Shown here in pieces: positions 7,318-17,511 of a DNA stretch of 64,000 bases. The DNA comes from Novipirellula sp052161655. GTDB lineage: Bacteria; Planctomycetota; Planctomycetia; Pirellulales; Pirellulaceae. Under the pieces are notes generated by a model. That model saw nothing but the letters and a program-made list of their open reading frames with translations. It was not told the origin of the DNA and did not search any database. The position numbers and the translations under genes were made by a program. Within the stretch, counting starts at the first letter, position 1. Each line of letters starts with the position of its first letter. The stretch is taken from NCBI RefSeq assembly GCF_052161655.1, contig NZ_CP197418.1:2232001-2296000 (forward strand). Reading direction: 5' to 3'.

Positions 7318-9405
7318 CTATTGTCCGGGAGGTCCGAAGTTGAACTGAGGCATCGCTCCGGGGCCGCCGGGGAAACCGGCTGCTGGATTCCCCGCTTCAG
7401 GCTGGTCGCTTTGGAACAACTCCTCGCGGCTAAGGCGAAGTTTACGGTAGGTCTCTTCCGGGATCACGTAGTACCAATCGGCAAACCGAGCATTCAAATC
7501 TCGAACCGCTCGACGCGCCACTTCGAGTTTGTCTTTTCGCTCGTCCAGCATTCGTTGGTTCGCTTTCGTGATTTTTTCCTGTTCCGAAGCCAATCGCTCG
7601 AGCATCTCTTCTTCGCTTAACTCTTCCGATGAGGAAGTCTCTTTCGACTCAGTATCCTTCTTTTCAGGAGCTGGCTTATCCGCCGCTGGCTTTTGTTCAG
7701 CAGATTCCTTGGCTGCATCATCAGCCTCTTCGGCTTTCTCCGCAGGTGCAGCTTCGGTTGCCGGCTCAACCTCGTCGTCTGAATCTACTGCGACTTCTTC
7801 TTGAGCCTCGCCCTGACCGCTGGCTTCGCCAGAGCCTTCGAGTTCGCTTTCGCCCGATTCCGCAGGCGCTTCGCTGTCTGCAGTGGATTTTGGCTCGGCA
7901 GCAGCTTCGTCGTCCGACTTGGCCGGTTCTTCCGACTTCGGCTCTTCCGATTTCGCTTCTTCGGCCTTCGCTTCTTCCTCAGCCTTGGGCTCTTCTGCGG
8001 CTTCCGATTTTTCAGCCGCTTCGTCCTGCTTCATCTCAGCTTCGGGAGCGTCCTCTTTTTCAGCTGCCTTGTTTTCAACCGCCTCTTTTCCAGAGTCGTC
8101 GTCGGACTTCACTGGTTCCGCCTTCGGTTCGCTCACTCCCAACAACGCTCTCAAATCATCGAGATTTTGCGGGATTTCACGCAATTGCGGTGCAGGGAAT
8201 TTGGCTTCGTTTACTTGGGTGGTGACCAACAAGTAGCGATTGACGCCGCCGGTTGTCGCTTCGTCACCCTCTTTGGCTTCTTGATCCGCTTCGTCGGTTA
8301 ATCCGGAAACGTTTCCAAAACGGAGCAAATATTGAACGCCATTTTTAAGCGAGACGGTCAGTTCGCCGTTCGCAGAAATCATTTCATATTCGCCGCCATC
8401 AGAGGTTTGCAGCGGATAGAAACCACGGCGAGCAAGCGATTCGAGAGCTTCTTGGTCCGAGACAAGATCTTTGTCGGCACGCAGATTCTCGCTGATGCCC
8501 GCTGGTTTGCGAACAACGTCGACGATTTTCAAATCATCCAACGCGTTCTTCATGTCGTTCAGCTTTGTTGCGTTCAGCGTTTCGCCAGGCTTGACCGCAA
8601 CCGGAGTCGGGTCAGCCAACGGATTGGTTTCGGAATATTTCAGCAGTTTATCAAGCTTCCACTGCGAGCCGTCCATTACGACGGTGGCTGCGTAGTTCCG
8701 CTGCAATGAAATGCCACTCGCACCCAGGTTTGCGCTGTAATCCTTGATCTCCATGGTATCGATGTCGATGCTGCTCAGTTTCAGCAGGTCTTCTTCGATC
8801 CAATCTTGGAATCGAGTTGTCAGCGGGGTGTCGTCAAGCTTGACGACGTAAACCGGATCTTGCCCCGGTTTGCGAACGTAAACTTTTTCGGGTTCGTCCT
8901 TCAGCTTGTCGCCGATGATCAAGGCAGCCAACGTCTTTTGGGACTCGTCTTTCAGCGTCACCAAGCGACCGACACCTTCATCACCACGCTTGAGTTCTTC
9001 GAGTTTCGGCTCGGCAACGCCAAGTCCCTCGTGGTCCTCAGGGTTTTCCGATTGGATATCGAGCACCTTCAAATCGACAAGCGAATTCGCTGCCTCTTTC
9101 ATGTGGTCGACCGCGTCGGCGGGGTAGCCCTTGTTGTTCGGTCCCTTTCGCGAGGGAATCGTCCACTGACCCGATTCCTTGTCACGACGAACTTCAAACG
9201 ACTGCAGCGTCGCATCGACTTCGTCATAGGTGACGATCTTCAAGCTGGCGGCTGCCAACGGATCTTTAAATTCTTCGAACAGCGGTTTGCCGACGAATCC
9301 GCCGGTTTCGCTTTCGTTTGTCGGAGGCCATGCGACTAGCGTAGCGATGCCAAGCATCACCACCGCAACGACCCAGAAAATTCCTGTTTTAGTACCTTCG
9401 TTCAC
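7318..9405 (-). CDS. DUF4340-domain protein of a Gld-type ABC export locus
   Basis: 695 residues with one N-terminal membrane helix (about residues 9-26) and the rest presumably outside the cytoplasm. The first 420 residues contain repeated DUF4340-type segments, for example residues around 55-200 with the W-T-I-P, L-x-x-L-K-V-L and D-x-L-L-K-L-S patterns. A long Ala/Glu/Lys/Ser-rich low-complexity stretch follows (about 425-600), then a short helical end and a Gly/Pro-rich tail. Proteins of this kind regularly follow GldG-like permeases; their role is unknown but they are thought to assist the transporter. It starts 12 bp after the fused permease gene and ends at a strong terminator. Confidence 0.8.
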   Translation of the reverse strand: MNEGTKTGIFWVVAVVMLGIATLVAWPPTNESETGGFVGKPLFEEFKDPLAAASLKIVTYDEVDATLQSFEVRRDKESGQWTIPSRKGPNNKGYPADAVDHMKEAANSLVDLKVLDIQSENPEDHEGLGVAEPKLEELKRGDEGVGRLVTLKDESQKTLAALIIGDKLKDEPEKVYVRKPGQDPVYVVKLDDTPLTTRFQDWIEEDLLKLSSIDIDTMEIKDYSANLGASGISLQRNYAATVVMDGSQWKLDKLLKYSETNPLADPTPVAVKPGETLNATKLNDMKNALDDLKIVDVVRKPAGISENLRADKDLVSDQEALESLARRGFYPLQTSDGGEYEMISANGELTVSLKNGVQYLLRFGNVSGLTDEADQEAKEGDEATTGGVNRYLLVTTQVNEAKFPAPQLREIPQNLDDLRALLGVSEPKAEPVKSDDDSGKEAVENKAAEKEDAPEAEMKQDEAAEKSEAAEEPKAEEEAKAEEAKSEEPKSEEPAKSDDEAAAEPKSTADSEAPAESGESELEGSGEASGQGEAQEEVAVDSDDEVEPATEAAPAEKAEEADDAAKESAEQKPAADKPAPEKKDTESKETSSSEELSEEEMLERLASEQEKITKANQRMLDERKDKLEVARRAVRDLNARFADWYYVIPEETYRKLRLSREELFQSDQPEAGNPAAGFPGGPGAMPQFNFGPPGQ

Positions 9406-9417
9406 GACTCTATCTCA

Positions 9418-12336
9418 CTATTTCAAACGGCTTTTGCTGATGTTTTCTCGTTCACGCAATCGCCGCGAGGCGAATACAATCACACCGATGATCAATGGTG
9501 GGATACATGGCAGCACCACGGCTGCGGCTTTGACTTGGTTTTGAATCCAAGTCACTTTTTGATCGGCTTCACGTTGAATGTCACCGATTTTTTGTTCGCG
9601 ATCACGTTCACTCTTGGCAATCTTGACTTCCAAACGAGTTTGCTCGCGTTCCTGAAGCGTTTGAAACGCTTGGACCTTGGCTTGCAATTTGTCCGGAGGC
9701 ACACGTCCATTGGCACTTTCTTTCTGCAGCTTTTCCAGCTCTTCGCGAAGTGACTTCAGCTCAGTGTCCATTTTCTCCTGAGCTTCACGGACGGTCTCGT
9801 CATACTCGTCTTGGAATTCCTTACTGCGTTGGCTGACGTTGCTACTAGCGATTTCCTTGACCGAATCGATCATTCGCAAACTCGCGAAAATCGGTTCATG
9901 CTTTCGCACTTCAATAAAGGCCGTTTCGCCAGTCAACCAATCGATGGCGTTCAAGATGAACGTGACGTTTTGGAACTGGAAACGCATGTCCGCAGCCTGT
10001 TTTGGATCGGCTCGGATCTGCAAAAAGACGGGTGACATGATGTCTGTGTCGGCAACGTAAACCGCCTTGATGCCTTGCGCGGACGCAGGTGAATCGGCTT
10101 TGTCGGCCTTTTTATCCGCGTCCTTTTTCGAGTCATCGTCTGCGGCTTTCGGTTTGGCTTCCGCCGCAGCACCTTCGATCGTCATTGCGACCGACAACCC
10201 GGGGCTGACGCTTTCGATTTCGCGAGCAACGGTCGTCCCCCCTTGCATGATCTGTTGCACCTTGTTGAACGGCAGCAATCCGCTGCGTCCTCCGGTGGAC
10301 ATCAACTTGGTGTGTTTCAGAGTCGAGTTATCTTTCGCTCGAACCGATGCGGCGTACAAGCACAGCACCTGGCGTAGTTTCGAGGTGATGATGCTTTTTT
10401 CGCTGAGCGCTTCGCCCTCTTCGACCTCGGGTGCGTTTTCGTCGACAAAGACCCACAACTCATTGATATTACGTTCAAGGTTGGGGTAGGGATTAAATTG
10501 TTGCCAGACCAAATCGGACGAGAACAAGCCCTGCATTCCAGGGGTTCCAGGCGATTCGATTTCGAGGGCATCCCACAGTTCGTGGATGTTCCCCTTGGGC
10601 GTGGGCCCACCGCCACCAAACATGCCGCCAGCCGACTGCTTGGGCATTCCCGTAGGCGTAATGGCTTGGTTGAACACGGGCATCGGATCTTCGAAGATCG
10701 CAACAGGGACGCCAACTTTGATCGCGTCGACCAAACGGCTGAATTGATCCGGTGGCAGCGTCGAAGGTTGCACGGCGATCATCGCGTCAAACATGCCCGC
10801 AGTCACTGGGGCACCGAGATCGACTTCTTCGACGTCGTATTGCTTCGCGAGTTCTTCAATCAACGGATGTTTGGCCGCTTGTGACGGGGACATTCCCTGC
10901 ATCACCATGCCGCCCATCAAGCGGGCGTCGGTCGACACAACACCAATGCGTTTTCGAGTTCCCTCGGCGACGGTATTGATCGAGCGAACCAATTCATACT
11001 CAACGGGAATCCCGTATTCAAAAATCGGCACGGTGACTTTTTCGAGTCCCGATCGGAATGCGGCACCCAGGATCAGTTCCTTCTGTTGGAACGAACCCTT
11101 CTCTCGCACCATGCGGCTAACCGGCTCGATTCCAAATCGCTCTGACGCAAGTGCTGCCTCTTCGCTGAAGAGTTCAATATTGTCGTACAGATTGATTTCA
11201 ATCATGCGATTGCGTTTGGCCGCTTCGCTGCGGAATTCTTTCAGCAGGTTGATCAACTCGTACCGAGTGCGGGCGTAAATCTCGGGAATATCTGCACTGA
11301 TAAACGCGTCAATCACGATCGGCCGATCGGTGTCCAATTCTTGGATCAACGTTTTGGTGGCACCCGCCAGCGAGCTGACTTTGCCTTCGGTCAAATCTTT
11401 GCGATAGTCCCAATTGCGAAACAGAGTGACCGCGCCGGCGGTGATCACAATCAAGGCCAGGACGCGAGCGATATAGTGCCACGCCATCGTGTTGCCGTCT
11501 TTGCCGCCGGTCCAGTGGCGACGTCCAATCAATACCATCGTGGCGTAGAGTGCTACCGCAGCGACGAGGACGAAGTAGCCGACGGCGGAAAGGCTGATCA
11601 CACCGCGACCAAAATCGTCAAACGGACGGGCGATCCCGCTGCTAGCCAGCCATTCTGCAATGCGTTTGTTGGGGCTGATCGAATCGGCAAGCGAGGCAAA
11701 CGCGAGCGGAGCGTTAAAGAGGGCTCCGAGGATAAAGCCGACCGTCAAGTTGCCCGTCAAGAAGGACGCGATCATACCGATCGCAATCATCGCCAATCCG
11801 ACGAACCAATAACCAAGATAGGTGGTGAAAATCAGTCCGGTATCGAGTGTTCCTTCGGTCAGTACTGCCAACGTGATGAACGTGCTCAATTGGCTAAACA
11901 GCAACGATGCGGTGAAAATCGACGCTGCGGCCATGTACTTGCCGATCACGATGTCAAAGTCGTCGGCCGGCAGTGTCAGCAGCAGTTCATCGGTGCCTTG
12001 CCGCTTTTCTTCAGCCCAAATGCTCATCGTGATCGCGGGGATAAACACCAGCATGATCAACGGGAACCAATAGTTCAGTTGGTCCAGTGTCGCCAAGTTT
12101 TGGTTGAAGAACTCGTAAGGCCAAAACGCCGATACCGATGTCAAAAAGACGAAGATACAAAGGAAGACGTAGCCGGTAGGGTTACCGAAATAGCCGACAA
12201 AGTTTCGCTTCAGCACGGCATACGCGGCTCGTTTGGTGCCCGCCAGTGCAGCGACGATCGCCATTAACACCAACAGCAGGATCAAGTCCAAGACGAACAG
12301 GTTCAGCAGGGCAAATGCGACGTTATTGAGCGTCAT
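9418..12336 (-). CDS. Fused ABC-2 permease (GldF-like) and GldG-like extracytoplasmic protein
   Basis: 972 residues combining two proteins that are separate in Bacteroidetes. Residues 1-300 contain about seven hydrophobic helices with the ABC-2 permease pattern, including the W-A-E-E-K-R-Q-G-T segment near residue 106 typical of GldF/NosY-type subunits. Residues about 330-800 match the GldG/DUF7088-type extracytoplasmic region. A charged coiled coil (about 850-930) leads to a final membrane helix (about 940-960) and a basic tail. With the neighbouring ATPase it would form an exporter; in Flavobacterium GldA-GldF-GldG is linked to gliding, but in planctomycetes the cargo is unknown. Confidence 0.85.
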   Translation of the reverse strand: MTLNNVAFALLNLFVLDLILLLVLMAIVAALAGTKRAAYAVLKRNFVGYFGNPTGYVFLCIFVFLTSVSAFWPYEFFNQNLATLDQLNYWFPLIMLVFIPAITMSIWAEEKRQGTDELLLTLPADDFDIVIGKYMAAASIFTASLLFSQLSTFITLAVLTEGTLDTGLIFTTYLGYWFVGLAMIAIGMIASFLTGNLTVGFILGALFNAPLAFASLADSISPNKRIAEWLASSGIARPFDDFGRGVISLSAVGYFVLVAAVALYATMVLIGRRHWTGGKDGNTMAWHYIARVLALIVITAGAVTLFRNWDYRKDLTEGKVSSLAGATKTLIQELDTDRPIVIDAFISADIPEIYARTRYELINLLKEFRSEAAKRNRMIEINLYDNIELFSEEAALASERFGIEPVSRMVREKGSFQQKELILGAAFRSGLEKVTVPIFEYGIPVEYELVRSINTVAEGTRKRIGVVSTDARLMGGMVMQGMSPSQAAKHPLIEELAKQYDVEEVDLGAPVTAGMFDAMIAVQPSTLPPDQFSRLVDAIKVGVPVAIFEDPMPVFNQAITPTGMPKQSAGGMFGGGGPTPKGNIHELWDALEIESPGTPGMQGLFSSDLVWQQFNPYPNLERNINELWVFVDENAPEVEEGEALSEKSIITSKLRQVLCLYAASVRAKDNSTLKHTKLMSTGGRSGLLPFNKVQQIMQGGTTVAREIESVSPGLSVAMTIEGAAAEAKPKAADDDSKKDADKKADKADSPASAQGIKAVYVADTDIMSPVFLQIRADPKQAADMRFQFQNVTFILNAIDWLTGETAFIEVRKHEPIFASLRMIDSVKEIASSNVSQRSKEFQDEYDETVREAQEKMDTELKSLREELEKLQKESANGRVPPDKLQAKVQAFQTLQEREQTRLEVKIAKSERDREQKIGDIQREADQKVTWIQNQVKAAAVVLPCIPPLIIGVIVFASRRLRERENISKSRLK

Positions 12337-12654
12337 GTTATCTGTTTAATTGATAGTGTGGGTTAAACGTGTCGAAGTGGTTGGCTTCGATGTTGATTAG
12401 CTCGTTGCGGAAAACCACGGAGCGGGGTGCAAACACGGCTCTGAGGTTACGGTTTGCGTGCATTCATGTCAGGTTCGGGCCCGTGAATTTTGGGCCAGTC
12501 AATTGTTGGGCCCGATCGGAATCGGCAAGGACGTCTCGGTCTCGAATTGGTGGCGAGCTCGGGCGTAACGCGTCGAACTCACATCCTGACCAAGGGGATA
12601 ACCCCGAGAACGAACGTTGCTCGTCGGTAAAGGCGAACAAGCGTTGTGGGCATG
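12337..12654. other. Gene-free gap between ABC ATPase and permease genes
   Basis: This 318-bp gap interrupts what otherwise looks like one minus-strand operon. I see no coding frame with convincing composition, no clear terminator and no strong promoter. There is a short cluster of GGGCCCG and GGGCC motifs at about 12478-12516. Confidence 0.5.
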
Positions 12655-13404
12655 TTACGCGGTGGCACCCTGAGTCAGCGAGTGGAACGCTTCGTCCAAG
12701 TCATTTGCACCAAGCTTTCGCAGACCTTCGACGTCACCGTCGTACACAAGTCGTCCTTCGTTAATCATGACCACGCGGTCCGCCATCGCCTCGACTTCTT
12801 GCAAAATGTGCGTGCTGAGCAGAATCGTTTTCGTTTCGCTCAACCGCCGCATCGTTTTACGGACTCCGCGAATCTGGTTAGGATCCAAACCCGCAGTCGG
12901 TTCGTCCAGAATCAAAACATCGGGCTCGTGCAACAACGCTTGGCTCATGCCAACACGCTGCTTGAAACCCTTGGAAAGCTTGCTGATCGGTTTATGAACG
13001 ACACTCGAAAGGTCACAGATGTCGACGACTGCGTCGATGCGATCTTTTTTGCTAGCTGTCGACATGCCGCGAGCTTCCGCGAAAAAGCTGAGCATCGCGT
13101 AGGGGGTCATTTCCGGATAAAGCGGACCATTTTCAGGCAAATAGCCCAATCGGCGGCTGCCGGCGATCCGGTCCTCCATCATGTTATGACCTGCGATCCG
13201 AGCTTCGCCCTCGCTGGCAGCGATATACCCGGTCAACATCTTCATCGTCGTGCTTTTTCCAGCACCGTTGGGGCCCAAAAATGCCACCAATTCGCCTTCG
13301 CCTACCGAAAAAGTGACGTCGCGAGTCGCGGCAAAAGGACCGTAAAACTTACTCAGCCCGATCGCTTCGATCATGGGCCGGCGGGATTCAGGTTGAATCG
13401 TCAT
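12655..13404 (-). CDS. ABC transporter ATP-binding protein (GldA-like)
   Basis: A 249-residue cytosolic ATPase. It has Walker A GPNGAGKST, a Q-loop region, the ABC signature in a variant form LSKGFKQRVG, and Walker B with the catalytic Glu in LILDEPTAGLDP, then the switch His in LLSTHILQE. This subfamily pairs with ABC-2 permeases such as GldF and NosY/CcmA types. I chose the ATG encoding MTIQ; the longer frame opens with a TTG 42 bp upstream. The fused permease and the DUF4340 gene follow downstream on the same strand, so it most likely powers that exporter. Confidence 0.9.
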   Translation of the reverse strand: MTIQPESRRPMIEAIGLSKFYGPFAATRDVTFSVGEGELVAFLGPNGAGKSTTMKMLTGYIAASEGEARIAGHNMMEDRIAGSRRLGYLPENGPLYPEMTPYAMLSFFAEARGMSTASKKDRIDAVVDICDLSSVVHKPISKLSKGFKQRVGMSQALLHEPDVLILDEPTAGLDPNQIRGVRKTMRRLSETKTILLSTHILQEVEAMADRVVMINEGRLVYDGDVEGLRKLGANDLDEAFHSLTQGATA

Positions 13405-13604
13405 GCGGCAGTTCTTGGGTAAGTCCTTCAATGTGGGAATTGTCAAACCGGAAATATAACGGTCTGAGAGAGGTTCTCAACACCGCTACGCGGACATTTG
13501 CCCCACGGTTCGCTCGGAATGTCCGAAAAGTTGTCTTCGGGCGTTCGTATCTTTCCGACGTCGGCGACGTCGGGCGACAAAAAAAGACGTCGAGCGACGC
13601 TTTA

Positions 13605-16600
13605 CTATTGCTCGGGCGTGGTCACGTTGGCAGCCAATCCGATGGTAAACGGGGCAGTTTGCAGCGTCCGGTCAATGGCGAGCACGATCGTATGCTCACC
13701 CTTTTCCAAGGCCTCGGTCCGCAGCGATGTCGCTGGAAACGGTTTGCCATCGACCCAGGCTTCCGTGATCTCGCTCGGCAGATCCAAATTAGCGTCGGTA
13801 TCGGCGAGCACTTTGATGCGGAAACGAATGAATGACGTCGGAGGTGTTGTTCGATGCTGCTTAAACGCATCCATCTCTTCAATCGTGAAAGTTCCATCGA
13901 CCCGCGACGTCAGCGGCCGCCACTGCATGACGGCGTCGCCACTCGCCACGGCATCGGTGCTAGTGCGATTGATCAGGTGATTCGATTGGTTCGAGTAAAT
14001 CAACGTTTCGACGCTGCGGAGCATCGGGTCGGTCGAAACCGTAAATTCGGGAACCCGTCCAAGAGCAGAGAGGAACGCGACAAGATCCGCAAGCTCCGCT
14101 TGCGTTACATTGTCCAGCAGTCCCTCGGGCATTAGCGATTTGCCGGGCGATTCGTCCTCGATTGAATCGACGAGCACCGAAGTGACTGTGCCATCGGCAA
14201 GTCGAACTTGGATCGTCTTGTCATTTTTCGTCAGCACAATCCCGCTGATCACGCGGCCCTCATCGGTCAAGAATTGAGTCGTCGTGTAGCCTTCTTTTAA
14301 TTTTACATTCGGTGTGAGCAGCGATTCCAAAATATAATCGGGCTGCGAGCTGCCGCCGATGCTGATCAGGTTAGGGCCGACCAATCCGCCAGCCGTTCCG
14401 ATGGCGTGACAGTTAATGCATTGCAGTTTTGCTTGACGATAGATTCGTTCGCCGTTAGCGGGTGATCCCTTTTTGGCTTGAGACAAGATCTCCGCTGAAA
14501 GCTCTGGCGTCAATTTCCAAGCAAGGTCTTCGAGTTTTCCGCTAACGCGAATCGCTTCTTCGAGTCGTGCATTTCCGCCACTGCTGCGGATGTATCGCAG
14601 CAAGTGACTTGCCAGATCGGTGTCGAGCGTTTGTTTTTCGAGTACGCTGGCAAACGCTTCGGGAATGTCTTTGCGTTTCGCCATTTCGGCAATGATTGCC
14701 GATCCCTCTTCAATCGTTTCTTTGTTTTGCACCAGTTTTAGAACGGCGGCAAACGCGGCTCGCGGACGATGGGTTGCCATCGTTCGCGTGGCAGCTACGC
14801 GGGACTGAGTGTCCTGTGAATCAAGCAGTTCGCGGATCGTCTGTTTCGCCACATCGGACTCGAACGATCCAATCGCCTCGATCAACGCCGCCCGGCTGTC
14901 GCCCGATGTTTTAGGAAGCATTTCGATCAAGGTGGACTCGGCTTCGCTTAGCTTCCAAGTTGCGACTGCTCGATACAGCGATGTACGCCACGCTGGGTTG
15001 CGGGTGAGTGCTTCGGCGTCGGCAACCGCGGCCGCGACGCTCGAATTTGCGTTGGTTGGGACGGTTCCATCCGACTTCGTTCGCTCGAGTAACGCGGTCA
15101 TTCGTGAGGGCGAATGTGCGGACGACGACGGGCGGGTCAGTAATTCCAGCAACTGACCGAGCTGATTTGCGTTGCCGGCTTGGACCGCAGCTAGAAACAA
15201 TTCGTCGCTCGAGGCCGCATTCGCGTTCTCACGTCGTAGCATTTCGATGGCGACTTGTGCTGCCTTTGGATTGGCGATCGCGCGAACCGCAATCGCTAAT
15301 TCATGATGTTTCGACTGCCAATCGATCTGTTCCAAGATGGATGTCGATGGCGACGCTGCGTCGAGGTTTCGCAGTGATTGCCAGATTGCAAAGTCCAGAT
15401 TGCTGTCGATCGGATGCTTGGCAACGTCGATCACGGCGTTTAATGCGTCGCGATCCGCACGAGCTTGGCCAACGCTAACGGCCACTTCTAGCCGCGTTCT
15501 CGGATCTGTTGCATCCGCTTGCTCGTACACCATTTGCGAGATTGCACGGTATGCATCACTGTCGGTGGCAACGTTCTCGCGACTACGCCAAATGCTTCGC
15601 AACGTCGTTCCAAGCACACGTTTTTCCGATTGCTTGCTCGCGGCGATGGCGATTTGCGCATCCTCTAGATTCGCGGCCGAAACCACTTCGTTCATCCACA
15701 GGACTTCCAATGCACGCATCGCGGCGTTTGCATTGTCGGCGTCTCGCCAATCGCGGATCGTTTTCATTACGCCCGCGGAATCGGTTGCCGCACGTCGCCA
15801 CAATTCTTCACGAGCAAATTGGCGAACGTCAAGCGACGGGTCGTCGAGCAATTGACACAACTGGGCAGTCGACTGTTTTGAAAATTCAGGCCAATGATCA
15901 AGCGGTTGTTTGGGGAAACTGACACGCCAAATGCGACCATGTTTGCGATCACGCCGTTCGTCACGAAAGTCGACTTCGCCATGCTGGATGATTGGGTTGT
16001 ACCAATCGGCAACATAGACGGCACCGTCAGGGCCCATCCGTACGTCGATCGGGCGGAACGCGACATGCGACGTCGTAATGATTTCGGGTTGCTGTTGACT
16101 GCGAAATCCGCTGCCCTCGGGCGTCACGTCAAATCGGCATACGCGGTGGCTGCGGAAATCGTTGGTGACCAAATTTCCACGCCAATCCGGGGGAATGTGC
16201 GTCCCCGACAGCACCGCGAGTCCACAATGTTTTGGGCTTCCTGGGTTCAATCCGCTCACCCACCGTCTCGCTCCCGGCGACGTGTTAAAGACGGAATCAG
16301 GAAACGCATAGTTGATGCCTTCGAACCCCGCCCCATCGGTGACAAACGATTCGCCCTGTTCATCGAAGACGTGGCCCCAAGGATTGATAAATCCTTTACA
16401 GAAAATTTCCAATCGCCCGGTGCTGGGGCGATACCGCCAAATCCCGCCTCCGTCTAAATGCCGGGTGCCGTACGCGGTATCAATGTGGCTGTGGATGTAA
16501 ATCGATTGATTGAAATACAAACATCCATCGGGGCCCCATCGCAACGTGTGCAGTAAATGGTGAGTGTCCTCGGTGCCAAAGCCGCTAAAGATGACGCGGC

Positions 16601-17120
16601 GTTTGTCTGCAATTCCGTCACTGTCGGTGTCCTCGAGATACAGCAGTTGAGTGCTGTCGGCGACGTAGCAAGCGTTTTCGCCATCCGGAATTACTCCGGT
16701 GGGGATCAGCAATCCATCGGCAAACGTGGTTGATTGGTCGATGTCGCCATCGCCATCGGTGTCACGCAACACCACGATTTTGTCGTCAGCCTCTTCGCCA
16801 GGTTTGATTTGCGGGTAGACCTCGCTGGTGGCCACCCACAAGGCGCCCGAGGCATCGAAGTTCATTTGAATCGGCTTGCGAATCTGAGGGTCGGCCGCGT
16901 ACAGATTGACGTTTGCGGATTCGTCCACTCGCATTGCAGCCGATTCGCTTCCCGGGTCCGGTATCGGAATATCGGTAAGATCCCGCTGGGCATACAGGCT
17001 TGGCAGTGCCGCAATTCCCAGCACGCCCCAAGCCAAGCCTGCGATGGCGAGCTTCGAAGCAAATGCGTTTGCGTGAGTCGACAAAAATGGAAGGAGGGCA
17101 GCAGCGGGGGGGTACGACAT
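13605..17120 (-). CDS. Large PVC-type membrane-bound dehydrogenase-like protein with C-terminal cytochrome c motif
   Basis: About 1171 residues from the ATG encoding MSYPP, which directly opens a signal peptide ending near SLYAQ. The N-terminal half is a beta-propeller-like dehydrogenase domain with Asp-rich D-x-D-x-D-G calcium-like loops and G-P-D-G repeats. The middle is helical and HEAT-like. A single haem-binding CINCH motif lies at residues 901-905 (14406-14420), with a likely axial Met region after it, and the C-terminus is beta-rich. This architecture is abundant in planctomycetes and is predicted to oxidise sugars or alcohols in the periplasm, passing electrons to the haem. Substrate unknown. 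A longer frame reaches 17228 but its N-terminus is not signal-like. Confidence 0.87.
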   Translation of the reverse strand: MSYPPAAALLPFLSTHANAFASKLAIAGLAWGVLGIAALPSLYAQRDLTDIPIPDPGSESAAMRVDESANVNLYAADPQIRKPIQMNFDASGALWVATSEVYPQIKPGEEADDKIVVLRDTDGDGDIDQSTTFADGLLIPTGVIPDGENACYVADSTQLLYLEDTDSDGIADKRRVIFSGFGTEDTHHLLHTLRWGPDGCLYFNQSIYIHSHIDTAYGTRHLDGGGIWRYRPSTGRLEIFCKGFINPWGHVFDEQGESFVTDGAGFEGINYAFPDSVFNTSPGARRWVSGLNPGSPKHCGLAVLSGTHIPPDWRGNLVTNDFRSHRVCRFDVTPEGSGFRSQQQPEIITTSHVAFRPIDVRMGPDGAVYVADWYNPIIQHGEVDFRDERRDRKHGRIWRVSFPKQPLDHWPEFSKQSTAQLCQLLDDPSLDVRQFAREELWRRAATDSAGVMKTIRDWRDADNANAAMRALEVLWMNEVVSAANLEDAQIAIAASKQSEKRVLGTTLRSIWRSRENVATDSDAYRAISQMVYEQADATDPRTRLEVAVSVGQARADRDALNAVIDVAKHPIDSNLDFAIWQSLRNLDAASPSTSILEQIDWQSKHHELAIAVRAIANPKAAQVAIEMLRRENANAASSDELFLAAVQAGNANQLGQLLELLTRPSSSAHSPSRMTALLERTKSDGTVPTNANSSVAAAVADAEALTRNPAWRTSLYRAVATWKLSEAESTLIEMLPKTSGDSRAALIEAIGSFESDVAKQTIRELLDSQDTQSRVAATRTMATHRPRAAFAAVLKLVQNKETIEEGSAIIAEMAKRKDIPEAFASVLEKQTLDTDLASHLLRYIRSSGGNARLEEAIRVSGKLEDLAWKLTPELSAEILSQAKKGSPANGERIYRQAKLQCINCHAIGTAGGLVGPNLISIGGSSQPDYILESLLTPNVKLKEGYTTTQFLTDEGRVISGIVLTKNDKTIQVRLADGTVTSVLVDSIEDESPGKSLMPEGLLDNVTQAELADLVAFLSALGRVPEFTVSTDPMLRSVETLIYSNQSNHLINRTSTDAVASGDAVMQWRPLTSRVDGTFTIEEMDAFKQHRTTPPTSFIRFRIKVLADTDANLDLPSEITEAWVDGKPFPATSLRTEALEKGEHTIVLAIDRTLQTAPFTIGLAANVTTPEQ

Positions 17121-17511
17121 TATCGTTTTAGGCAGAGGGGGGGAAAGGATTTTAGGTTTTCGGCGCGGGATCCGGCGAGGCGAGCGTGACGGGCACAAGC
17201 GGATGAAGGCAACAGTATAGATCAACACGGATTGTTTGTCCGGTTAGTTTGACCCACGCGACGGGCCAGTTTAACCTTTATCAGGGCGGTTTCGTTTTTG
17301 TGCGTGCCGATCCCCCCTTTTCTAACTTGTCATCAAACCTATCCGCCCATCCCGCTTCGGGGGCCCTTTAACTGGGACGATTGGGTTACACTTCAAAAAC
17401 TTTCGATAGTAAGATAGAAGTGATGTGGCGAGTCTGAATTGGTGAGATGCAGACAATTTTGGGAAGCGAACCGCTTTCAGTCGACCGGAAAAATATGTTT
17501 AGGAGTCCTTC
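17121..17511. other. Divergent intergenic region
   Basis: This 391-bp gap lies between the divergent cytochrome-like gene and the alpha/beta-hydrolase gene and must hold both promoters. A good ribosome-binding site, AGGAG, is at about 17502-17506 before the plus-strand ATG. I could not assign promoter boxes with confidence, and no small gene is evident. Confidence 0.45.

Noticed and set aside
7629..8236. Several overlapping plus-strand frames and an apparent short-period repeat
   Set aside because: They reflect the Ala/Glu/Lys-rich codons of the DUF4340 protein on the other strand; not a tandem repeat array or CRISPR.
11341..12267. Plus-strand open frame of 308 codons opposite the permease gene
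   Set aside because: Antisense to conserved membrane helices, with charged low-complexity product and no domain.
12369..12764. Plus-strand open frame of 131 codons in the gap before the ABC ATPase
   Set aside because: Overlaps the 3' end of the ATPase gene antisense, lacks a ribosome site and domain, and has a shadow-like composition.
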